From an uncultured Bacillota bacterium (GTDB lineage Bacteria; Bacillota_I; Bacilli_A; RF39; UBA660): a DNA stretch of 12,710 nucleotides. This document shows positions 7,898 through 12,710 of this stretch, piece by piece. How positions within the stretch are numbered: position 1 is the first letter of the stretch; the number at the start of each line of letters is the position of its first letter. The position numbers were made by a program, and so were the translations under genes. A model generated the notes under the pieces. That model was not told where the DNA came from. It did no database searches and saw nothing but the letters and a program-made list of their open reading frames with translations. The DNA lies in assembly GCA_947383065.1 (NCBI GenBank), contig CANDCB010000003.1:1-12710 (forward strand). The letters are read 5' to 3'.

Positions 7898-8749
7898 TTA
7901 ATCTTCTTTTTTATTATTATCCTTATCTTTTTTATTATGCTCTTTAATATTATTGGTGGGATTTTTTTTAGATAACATCTTTTTTATATCAGTTATTTTT
8001 TTATTATATTCATTAGTTATACTTTCTATCTTTTTATTTTTTTCAATTTCTAAAGTTTGGATTGCCTTGTTGATATTATTTTTTACTTTAGATGTTAACT
8101 CTTTTAAATATAAATCACTGGCTTCAAAATTAAAAGAAGTTGCAAGACGACGATAAAGTCCTCCACGATTAATTAACATTTCTTTTACTCTTTTAGTTAT
8201 TTCTTCTGTATTATCTTTTTTTACAGATTTAGTAACATGTTTAAAACCATTTATTATTTTAAAAGAAACTATGATATCGGCTAATAAGGTAAAAGCTAGT
8301 AATGAAGAAATGATATTTAAAACTACTGTATTTACTTTATTTAATATGTTAATAAAAAATGGATTACCTATATACATTACAAATAAAGCTAAAAGGCCAA
8401 AAGCTACAAGGTTATCTAAACATATACGTCCGTTTATATTAAATTTTTTATGAGAATAGTCCCACCAACGAGCTTTAAATAATTTTTCCATTATATAACC
8501 AGTAAAATACTCTAAAAATGAACAAATTAAAATAGCCATTACAAATAAAACAAGAGGATCATTTAAATAGCGATTTAAAAGGATTTGCATGAGAACTACT
8601 CCAACTCCATAAATTGGGCAGATTGGTCCTATTAAAAAGCCTCTATTAATTAATTTTTTTTCGTCGTGTAAAGCAACACACACTTCCATACACCATCCTA
8701 AAAAGGAATAGATTAGAAATATTATAAATGCCACACTTATTGGAATCAT
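7898..8749 (-). CDS. CmpB-like (PF06541) membrane protein with long charged C-terminal tail
   Basis: This 283-residue protein matches the 'putative ABC-transporter type IV' family (ABC_trans_CmpB, PF06541). Landmarks, in numbering from ATG 8749: GWCMEV (18-23), NRGFLIGPICPIYGVGV (35-51), EYFTGYIMEKLFKARWWDYS (80-99) and FNINGRICL (103-111), with about five membrane helices up to residue 167. Despite its name, the family has no proven transport function. The last ~110 residues are cytosolic, lysine- and glutamate-rich and probably coiled coil (about 215-265), ending in a low-complexity KKDKDNNKKED tail. I chose ATG 8749 because AGGTGA lies 5 nt upstream; a GTG at 8758 is in frame but overlaps that ribosome site. 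It follows the Nudix gene by 40 nt and precedes the SWIM gene. Confidence 0.85.
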   Translation of the reverse strand: MIPISVAFIIFLIYSFLGWCMEVCVALHDEKKLINRGFLIGPICPIYGVGVVLMQILLNRYLNDPLVLFVMAILICSFLEYFTGYIMEKLFKARWWDYSHKKFNINGRICLDNLVAFGLLALFVMYIGNPFFINILNKVNTVVLNIISSLLAFTLLADIIVSFKIINGFKHVTKSVKKDNTEEITKRVKEMLINRGGLYRRLATSFNFEASDLYLKELTSKVKNNINKAIQTLEIEKNKKIESITNEYNKKITDIKKMLSKKNPTNNIKEHNKKDKDNNKKED

Positions 8750-8789
8750 AATAATCACCTAACTATATTTAGTTTATCATATAATTTTA

Positions 8790-9251
8790 TTACTTAAAAT
8801 CATTAATTATTTCTTCTAATTTATCTAAGACTTTTTCTTGCCCTTTAAATATTTTATTTTTAGCAGTTTTAATTTCAATCCAACGTCCTTCATCCATTTC
8901 AGGAAATTCTACCATATTACCACTTTTAGGTGGCCATTCTAGATTAAAGGTATTAGATTTCATTTTACTAGCGTCAAAATCTTTATTTAAGCCAAAAATA
9001 GTTATTAATTTATTTGATGATTCTAATTTAACTGATTTAATAAAAAATAATTCATCTTTGTTGACAGTAAATCCTGTTTCTTCTGTAAATTCTCTTATGG
9101 CAGCATCGATAGCTGGCTCATTTTTATATTCACCTTTACAGATACTCCATTTATCTTTTCCAGTCCAATATGGTCCTCCAGGATGTTCTAAATAAACAAA
9201 TATTTTATTGTCTTCAATTTTATATGGTAAGATTCCCGCACTTTTCTTCAT
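8790..9251 (-). CDS. Nudix hydrolase, COG4119 type
   Basis: This 153-residue enzyme is expected to hydrolyse a nucleoside diphosphate linked to another moiety, using divalent metal. The Nudix box lies around residues 40-61 (GEYKNEPAIDAAIREFTEETGF), with the catalytic REFTEE core intact. Between the box Gly and first Glu there are four residues instead of five, one fewer than GX5EX7REUXEEXGU. Surrounding motifs fit the COG4119 'predicted NTP pyrophosphohydrolase' group: SAGILPYK at the N-terminus, LEHPGGPYWTGKD (27-39), LEWPPKSG, EFPEMDEGRWI and FKGQEKVLDKL towards the end. Length is normal for the group. The substrate cannot be predicted. AAGGTGAT lies 6 nt before the ATG, and the gene follows the DUF1294 gene by 19 nt in the same unit. 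Confidence 0.9.
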   Translation of the reverse strand: MKKSAGILPYKIEDNKIFVYLEHPGGPYWTGKDKWSICKGEYKNEPAIDAAIREFTEETGFTVNKDELFFIKSVKLESSNKLITIFGLNKDFDASKMKSNTFNLEWPPKSGNMVEFPEMDEGRWIEIKTAKNKIFKGQEKVLDKLEEIINDFK

Positions 9252-9270
9252 TTTATCACCTTGTTTCTTA

Positions 9271-9534
9271 TTATTTTATAATAAATAATATGCTAACATA
9301 TAACCATATAGCTAAAGATGTATAATTAATTAAATAAAATTTTATTTTTCTTGTTTTATGTTTAAATATTAACATACCTAAAATGGCTCCTAAAGAACCA
9401 CCAATAATACTTATTAAAAACAACCAATTTTCACTTATTCGATATTTATGTTTTTTAGATAATTTTTTATCAATAGCATAATATATTAAACTAAATGTAT
9501 TAATAATAATTAAATAATAAAAATAATATTTCAT
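9271..9534 (-). CDS. DUF1294 family small membrane protein
   Basis: This 87-residue membrane protein of unknown function has three hydrophobic stretches (about 2-20, 37-56 and 66-85). The middle carries the DUF1294 (PF06961) signature: YAIDKKLSKKHKYRISE followed by GGSLGAILGMLIFKHKTRK. Length is normal for the family. It is the first gene of the unit that continues with the Nudix, CmpB-like and SWIM genes. GGTG lies 8 nt upstream of the ATG, and an extended -10 promoter sits directly in front of it. Confidence 0.85.
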   Translation of the reverse strand: MKYYFYYLIIINTFSLIYYAIDKKLSKKHKYRISENWLFLISIIGGSLGAILGMLIFKHKTRKIKFYLINYTSLAIWLYVSILFIIK

Positions 9535-9551
9535 TTTTTAACACCAAGAAT

Positions 9552-9560
9552 ATTATAACA
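9552..9560 (-). promoter_or_regulatory. Extended -10 promoter for the DUF1294-Nudix-CmpB-SWIM unit
   Basis: The minus strand reads TGTTATAAT, a full extended -10; no recognisable -35. The hexamer ends 17 nt before the ATG, implying a leader of only about 11 nt beginning at the ribosome site. The terminator of the preceding gene ends 13 nt upstream, so this unit starts fresh here. Confidence 0.6.
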
Positions 9561-9573
9561 TGTATAAAAAGAC

Positions 9574-9606
9574 AAAAAGAACTTAATTTAAATCTAAGCT
9601 CTTTTT
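9574..9606 (-). terminator. Rho-independent terminator overlapping the stop of the surface-protein gene
   Basis: On the minus strand a 12-bp stem, AAAAAGAGCTTA paired with TAAGTTCTTTTT (one G-U pair), encloses a 9-nt loop and ends in a T-run. The 5' arm contains the last codons (Lys-Arg-Ala) and part of the TAG stop of the surface protein, so the coding region runs into the hairpin. It isolates that gene from the DUF1294 unit. Confidence 0.8.
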
Positions 9607-10907
9607 TTATGTTTCTTTTTCTTAGGTAGTAAATTACTCTTATGTAAAATAATAGCAATTAAACCTAATGTCGCAATAATTATAAATACTAATATTGATA
9701 CTTTAAATATATTAGATATTTTAGTACTACTTTTTTTAACAGGATTAATGGTTTCAATTTTTAATGATTGTTCAGCTATTTCATTTTCAACTGGACTTGC
9801 AATAACACCATATTGACTTAAATGGTCAGTTTCAAAAACAATATATTCATCTTCTATTTTACCATCAATATATTCTTTAATTTCTCCTTTATTATTAACA
9901 TAAATTATTTGATAGTTTTCATATTTTTCTATGTCATGATCTAATTTTATTTTTATAATGTATTTGCCATTTTTCATAGAAACTTCTTTTTTTCCGTTGT
10001 AAACACTTACATCGTATAAACTAACTAAGTCTTTATCTATTGAATCAATTACTTTTGAAGCAACTTCTTTTTCTTTTAAGTCTTTTTCTTTTAGTTTGTA
10101 TTGACTCTTTAATTTTTTATTGGAAATCAAGATAACATTATCTGTTTCTAGTTGTGTTCCTTTGTTTTTATTACTTTTTTTAGTTGTTTCGACTTTTGAA
10201 GTTTCTTTCTTAGTTGTTTTATCTTCTTTAGTTTCCTCTTGTTTAGTATATTCAATATACCCGAAGCCATCAATTAAAGAAGTTTTAAGAGTTGTTTCGA
10301 TGTGTTTTTTTATCCATGATTCAGTTACGACTACTGAAGTCATTTTAGTATAATCAGCGACACTTATTTTGTCATAATCATCTATATTATATTTTTCAGG
10401 CAATTTATTGGTAACACGTAGTAATTCATAGTTTTCTTCAAATTCTAATGTCGTTCCCTCATATATTTTTTTATCTTCTTGGAGAACCATTTTATCTTTA
10501 TATTGATATTGATAAACAGATTCACCATTTATAACTTTTTTTACAAAAGAATTTTGTTTAAATTTTAAAGATCCACTACCAGTTACTTTAAATTTTGAAT
10601 CACTTATATGCAACAATGAAATATTATTTTTTCCTTTAATTTCAAGAGTTACATCATATTCGTCCCAGTTGGTAAAATAATAAACATCTAAATTATTCAT
10701 AACTATTGTATTATCTTTGCCTGAATAATAAATAGAATCTATTTCTTCACCAAATTTTTTACCTTTACAAATATATTTTTCCTCATCTAAACTTGAGCTT
10801 AATTTAAATGATGCCAATACTTTGCAGTCCCCTATTGTTAATGCATTGGTACTTTTTAAACCAAATAACATTAATAGTAGAGCTACTACTAAATATTCCT
10901 TTTTCAT
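9594..10907 (-). CDS. Secreted, membrane-anchored cell-surface protein
   Basis: This 437-residue protein looks exported and C-terminally anchored. It has a signal peptide (1-22, MKKEYLVVALLLMLFGLKSTNA, cleavage likely after Ala22), an extracellular beta-rich region (23-220) with two cysteines (28 and 47) that could form a disulfide, a Lys/Thr/Glu-rich linker (221-255), a second beta domain (about 256-372) ending in FETDHLSQYGVIA, and a hydrophobic helix (402-421) followed by a basic tail KKKKHKKRA. The second domain matches the 'FETDHFSxYAIV' ending common in Bacillota surface proteins. The first half, with ISDSKFKVTGSGSLKF, resembles beta-helix surface proteins. There is no LPxTG motif, so anchoring is by the membrane helix. 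No ligand or enzyme active site is visible. The ATG lacks a strong ribosome site (GTGA ~6 nt upstream only). Confidence 0.8.
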   Translation of the reverse strand: MKKEYLVVALLLMLFGLKSTNALTIGDCKVLASFKLSSSLDEEKYICKGKKFGEEIDSIYYSGKDNTIVMNNLDVYYFTNWDEYDVTLEIKGKNNISLLHISDSKFKVTGSGSLKFKQNSFVKKVINGESVYQYQYKDKMVLQEDKKIYEGTTLEFEENYELLRVTNKLPEKYNIDDYDKISVADYTKMTSVVVTESWIKKHIETTLKTSLIDGFGYIEYTKQEETKEDKTTKKETSKVETTKKSNKNKGTQLETDNVILISNKKLKSQYKLKEKDLKEKEVASKVIDSIDKDLVSLYDVSVYNGKKEVSMKNGKYIIKIKLDHDIEKYENYQIIYVNNKGEIKEYIDGKIEDEYIVFETDHLSQYGVIASPVENEIAEQSLKIETINPVKKSSTKISNIFKVSILVFIIIATLGLIAIILHKSNLLPKKKKHKKRA

Positions 10908-10942
10908 TATTTTTCACTACTTTCTTAAAAGGGAATGAATTT

Positions 10943-10951
10943 ATTATAACA
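10943..10951 (-). promoter_or_regulatory. Extended -10 promoter for the surface-protein gene
   Basis: The minus strand reads TGTTATAAT, ending about 35 nt before the ATG. No -35 is visible; a long T-rich tract (minus-strand sense, 10961-10980) lies just upstream and may act as an AT-rich upstream element or a weak end for the previous gene. Confidence 0.55.
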
Positions 10952-11003
10952 TTATTATGGTAAAAAAAAAGAAAAATTATTCTGATATAACTTTTCTATA
11001 TAA

Positions 11004-11270
11004 CTAGTTACTATTTTCGTAGGCAACTTTTAATACATCTTCATCTTCTAAAACTTCAGTTTCAAAATGTTGAATTTTACTTTTCATTTTAGCTATTTCA
11101 ATAATATTGTTATCACTTATTGGTATAGCGTATAGACTCTTACGAAAAGAAAATAATTCATCTTTAAAACTATCTATATCATCTTTAGTTACTGTGCCAA
11201 TAATAAAATTATTAATTATTTCAAAACGCTTAGCTTCTAAATAATTAAAAGTCTTTCGAGCTTTAGCCAT
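11004..11270 (-). CDS. Hypothetical helical protein, probably the 3' part of a split gene
   Basis: I do not recognise this 88-residue, charged, helical protein (MAKARKTFNYLEAKRFEI...). It has no membrane segment or signal peptide. ATG 11270 lacks a ribosome binding site, and the same frame stays open upstream without a start to 11360, encoding plausible protein (IINAFSTKVDLIFRIISLKTDENID) before this Met. That stretch overlaps the end of the preceding small ORF at a run of seven A. The simplest reading is that 11004-11360 is the second half of a ~171-residue protein whose first half is the ORF ending at 11339. Joining requires a -1 frameshift or one extra A. Translated alone, it would need an internal start. 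Family and function unknown. Confidence 0.55.
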   Translation of the reverse strand: MAKARKTFNYLEAKRFEIINNFIIGTVTKDDIDSFKDELFSFRKSLYAIPISDNNIIEIAKMKSKIQHFETEVLEDEDVLKVAYENSN

Positions 11271-11338
11271 ATCAATATTTTCGTCAGTTTTTAAAGAGAT
11301 AATTCTAAATATTAAGTCAACTTTCGTACTAAAAGCAT

Positions 11339-11518
11339 TTATAATTTTTTTAATAATTGATTATCGTCATCACTATATAAAGTTTTGTCATCATATTGTA
11401 AAATTTTAATTATTAACTCATCTATTTCATTTAAAACATCTATATCCCCATCAATTACACGATTATATATATTATCTAGTTCTTGAACTAGTTTATAAGA
11501 TTTTCTTATATTATCCAT
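11339..11518 (-). CDS. Hypothetical small acidic protein, probably the 5' part of a split gene
   Basis: This 59-residue, acidic, helical protein (MDNIRKSYKLVQELDNIYNR...) is not a recognised family. I chose ATG 11518: AGGTG lies 3 nt before it and shares bases with the TAG stop of the DUF3592-like gene 6 nt upstream, a typical coupled arrangement. An in-frame GTG at 11524 has no ribosome site and would itself use those bases. The ORF ends LLKK then Leu and TAA immediately after a run of seven A. In the -1 frame, reading continues without interruption into the next ORF, giving a 171-residue product (58 + 25 + 88). Real ribosome site, short length and abrupt end at the homopolymer all favour a split gene. 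Confidence 0.55.
   Translation of the reverse strand: MDNIRKSYKLVQELDNIYNRVIDGDIDVLNEIDELIIKILQYDDKTLYSDDDNQLLKKL
11345..11351 (-). other. A-AAA-AAA slippery heptamer / homopolymer at the split between two ORFs
   Basis: The minus strand has exactly seven A here, phased as TTA AAA AAA in the upstream ORF, which is the X XXY YYZ form for -1 slippage. A -1 shift bypasses the TAA two codons later and enters the open frame that continues to 11004. No strong stimulatory hairpin or pseudoknot is evident downstream, only weak short stems. Eight A instead of seven would make the reading frame continuous, so an indel or a sequencing undercall is equally possible. Confidence 0.5.
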
Positions 11519-11524
11519 AAACAC

Positions 11525-12160
11525 CTATATAAATAAAAATATGATGATTATAAATGAAGCAATTATTAAAAATAAACTAAGACCTATTTCATATATTTTT
11601 TCTCTTTTAGTTTTATCAAAATAAACATTAGCATGGTCACTTGATTCAACATAGATGGTTATTTTATCACCTATTTTAGGAATAAAACTATTAATAAATC
11701 CAGGGGTTTTAACGCTATAATATTTATTATTTATTTCATAACTATAAACTACTTGGTAGTAATCTTTGTTTGTGTTGGGATTTTTTATTAGATCTATTGC
11801 TTCTGCTTCAATATTTAAATCATATTTTTTAAAGGTCTTTTTCCTGTTAAAATATGCAAAAATAGATGTTATTATCATTAAAATAAAAGTACTTAGACAA
11901 ATCATTAAAGTTAATGAATCAGCTCTATCTAAAATTTTATATTTATAGACTAAAAGAGATGTAATTAAACTTATACCAACACTTATTAATATATAGCCAA
12001 AATTTTTTTCTTGTAAAGCTTTTAAAAAGCCATATAATGTAGCTCCTATACCAGCAATTATTCCAGCTATTAAAATATTATCTTTATATAAAACAACAAA
12101 AATGACTGATAAAACACCAATAATAAAGGATAAATTATCTATTATTTTTTCTCTTTTCAT
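11525..12160 (-). CDS. DUF3592-like membrane protein
   Basis: This 211-residue protein has five hydrophobic helices: about 10-25, 27-44, 54-72, 81-103 and 190-211. Between the fourth and fifth lies a soluble beta-rich domain (about 112-185: VVYSYEINNKYYSVKTPG..., KIGDKITIYVESSDHANVYF), which matches the pattern of DUF3592 proteins (V.Y.Y...G..Y......GDK..I.Y.P.NP......). Its function is unknown in the family. AGAGGTG lies 4-5 nt before the ATG. It heads the group with the two small ORFs; its stop codon TAG forms part of the next ORF's ribosome site. Confidence 0.7.
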   Translation of the reverse strand: MKREKIIDNLSFIIGVLSVIFVVLYKDNILIAGIIAGIGATLYGFLKALQEKNFGYILISVGISLITSLLVYKYKILDRADSLTLMICLSTFILMIITSIFAYFNRKKTFKKYDLNIEAEAIDLIKNPNTNKDYYQVVYSYEINNKYYSVKTPGFINSFIPKIGDKITIYVESSDHANVYFDKTKREKIYEIGLSLFLIIASFIIIIFLFI

Positions 12161-12171
12161 ACTTCACCTCT

Positions 12172-12199
12172 ATAACCATATCTAAAAAAAGATGGTTAT
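12172..12199 (-). repeat. Inverted repeat in the leader of the DUF3592-like gene
   Basis: Arms ATAACCAT (minus-strand positions 12199-12192) and ATGGTTAT (12179-12172) can pair over 8 bp, extended by two more pairs after a 2-nt bulge, with a loop of T residues. The T-run lies in the loop, not after the stem, so it is not a normal terminator in this direction. The 3' arm ends directly before the AGAGGTG ribosome site, which would suit an RNA hairpin or protein-binding site. Confidence 0.45.
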
Positions 12200-12216
12200 T
12201 GCCTTCTATTTAAAAC

Positions 12217-12222
12217 ATTATA
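12217..12222 (-). promoter_or_regulatory. Possible -10 box for the DUF3592-like gene
   Basis: The minus strand reads TATAAT directly after the yidD stop codon, without an upstream TG and without a -35. It would place the 12172-12199 inverted repeat inside the leader. In sequence this AT-rich the match could be chance. Confidence 0.35.
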
Positions 12223-12223
12223 T

Positions 12224-12460
12224 TTAATTTTTTGGAGTTTTGCTATTTTTTGGTAGTTTTACGGGGTCATAACCATAGCTACCAAAAGGATTGCATTTTA
12301 AGATTCTTTTAAGACCTAATAAAGTACCTTTTAATGAGCCATAGTATTTGATTGATTCTTTCATATATTCTGAACAAGTCGGTGTATATCTACACATTGT
12401 GTGGCAATGCATAGGAGTTATTTGATATAGTTCAATGAGTTTTATTAATATTTTTTTCAT
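12224..12460 (-). CDS. yidD: Membrane protein insertion efficiency factor YidD
   Basis: This 78-residue protein is a membrane-associated helper of YidC-dependent membrane protein insertion. The conserved core is clear: an N-terminal amphipathic helix (KKILIKLIELYQ), CRYTPTCSEY (23-32), GSLKGTLLGLKRILKCNPF (41-59) and GYDPV (63-67). Conserved cysteines are 23, 29 and 56; Cys19 is extra. The segment between YQ and CRY reads ITPMHCHTM, the His-rich 'TP..H' variant rather than ISPLLPPS. Length is normal. In many genomes it sits between rnpA and yidC; here it stands apart with its own promoter. AGGT lies 7 nt upstream of the ATG. Confidence 0.95.
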   Translation of the reverse strand: MKKILIKLIELYQITPMHCHTMCRYTPTCSEYMKESIKYYGSLKGTLLGLKRILKCNPFGSYGYDPVKLPKNSKTPKN

Positions 12461-12477
12461 AATTTCAACCTATTTAT

Positions 12478-12486
12478 ATTTTAACA
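12478..12486 (-). promoter_or_regulatory. Extended -10 promoter for yidD
   Basis: The minus strand reads TGTTAAAAT (TGn plus five of six matches to TATAAT). The hexamer ends 17 nt before the yidD ATG, so the predicted leader is about 11 nt and starts at the ribosome site, as in the DUF1294 unit. Confidence 0.5.
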
Positions 12487-12584
12487 TAAAGAAAATGAAA
12501 TTAAAGGTATAATGATAAAGAATGAGTTAAAATCTCTTATTTTTTACAAGTATTTGTTATTACTTAAGAATTTATTCAATGTAA

Positions 12585-12607
12585 AAAACCTCTAATTTAG
12601 AGGTTTT
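12585..12607 (-). terminator. Rho-independent terminator downstream of the tRNA 3' fragment
   Basis: A perfect 11-bp inverted repeat, AAAACCTCTAA and its complement around one base, is followed on the minus strand by a run of T. It begins 10 nt past the CCA end of the tRNA fragment, as expected for the original tRNA transcript's terminator. The stem is symmetrical, so it could also act on the plus strand. Confidence 0.8.
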
Positions 12608-12616
12608 ATAATCAAC

Positions 12617-12642
12617 TGGTCGAGAAGACAGGATTCGAACCC
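12617..12642 (-). tRNA. 3' fragment of a tRNA gene (probably tRNA-Pro), candidate att site
   Basis: On the minus strand this reads as the end of a tRNA: GGG TTCGAAT CC (T loop and inner stem), CTGT, then CTTCTCG, discriminator A and encoded CCA. The T stem ATGGG/CCTGT closes with two G-T pairs. The 3' acceptor strand CTTCTCG requires CGAGAAG at the 5' end, but no such sequence, D arm or anticodon arm occurs in the 68 nt upstream before the window edge. A G72 at the last acceptor position, implying C1-G72, is a tRNA-Pro hallmark, and the string resembles tRNA-Pro of low-GC bacteria; the isotype is inferred. The piece length (about 25 nt from the T loop to CCA) is that of a typical tyrosine-recombinase attachment site left after integration. 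Confidence 0.6.
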
Positions 12643-12710
12643 ATACAAATAATCTAGAAAGGTTTAGTTGAAATATTTTAGAGAAACTTATGATTTTGTT
12701 TTATATGATG
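12643..12710. other. Right-edge sequence, possible start of an integrated element
   Basis: This AT-rich stretch contains none of the tRNA parts expected upstream of the fragment. On the plus strand a TTG at 12668, preceded by AGAAAGG at 5-nt spacing, opens a frame (KYFRETYDFVLYD...) to the edge; on the minus strand a frame ending HHIKQNHKFL stops at 12678-12680. Either could be the edge of an element gene, but each is too short to judge. Confidence 0.3.

Noticed and set aside
10961..10998. Terminator after the small ORF ending at 11004
   Set aside because: There is a long T-run on the minus strand but no convincing GC-containing or long stem before it.
12495..12515. Plus-strand TATAAT at 12508-12513 as a promoter
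   Set aside because: No -35 or TG extension, no convincing gene downstream, and it overlaps the start of the doubtful 27-codon ORF.
12617..12710. A complete tRNA gene reading leftward from near 12700
   Set aside because: The 3' end is convincing, but no CGAGAAG acceptor 5' strand, D arm or anticodon stem-loop is present in the available upstream sequence, so only a fragment is annotated.

Overview
The window is very AT-rich bacterial chromosome. All fifteen genes I can support lie on the minus strand and read from right to left, with short gaps, small overlaps and GGTG/AGGTG-type ribosome binding sites. Protein families (PF16949-type ABC permease, CmpB-type membrane protein, YidD, DUF1294, low-GC cell-surface protein) point to a low-GC Bacillota lineage of the Bacilli, Erysipelotrichia or RF39 kind. 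Full-length ORFs with no internal TGA, one gene ending in TGA and tryptophan read as TGG argue for the standard bacterial code rather than the Mycoplasma code. The exact taxon cannot be fixed from sequence alone.

Layout in the direction of transcription, from high to low coordinates. (1) The right edge, 12617-12642, holds the last ~26 nt of a tRNA (best guess tRNA-Pro) followed by its terminator at 12585-12607. The 5' two thirds of the tRNA are missing, as expected where an integrative element has entered the 3' end of a tRNA gene. (2) yidD, 12224-12460, has its own promoter. (3) A three-ORF group: DUF3592-like membrane protein (11525-12160), then two small helical ORFs (11339-11518 and 11004-11270) that look like one gene interrupted in a run of seven A, in exact -1 slippery-heptamer phase. 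(4) A monocistronic surface-anchored protein (9594-10907) with its own promoter and a terminator overlapping its stop codon. (5) A four-gene unit: DUF1294 membrane protein, COG4119-type Nudix hydrolase, CmpB-like membrane protein with a charged tail, and a SWIM zinc-finger protein, closed by a strong terminator at 6803-6825. (6) A membrane-protein / ABC ATPase / ABC permease unit (6750 down to 3937) with overlapping start and stop codons. (7) A redox unit: CrtI/retinol-saturase-like flavoprotein (2379-3854), an FNR-plus-[2Fe-2S] reductase (1256-2386) and a PerM/AI-2E family transporter (17-1246).

The parts most likely to hold something new are the flavoprotein/iron-sulfur reductase pair, whose gene overlap suggests a dedicated electron-transfer partnership with unknown substrate, the split gene at the A-run, and the tRNA fragment marking the likely edge of an integrated element to the right. 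Promoters repeatedly take the form TGnTATAAT or close to it, with little or no -35 box, and three of them sit only 17-19 nt before the start codon. I saw no CRISPR array, rRNA, complete tRNA, transposase or riboswitch.
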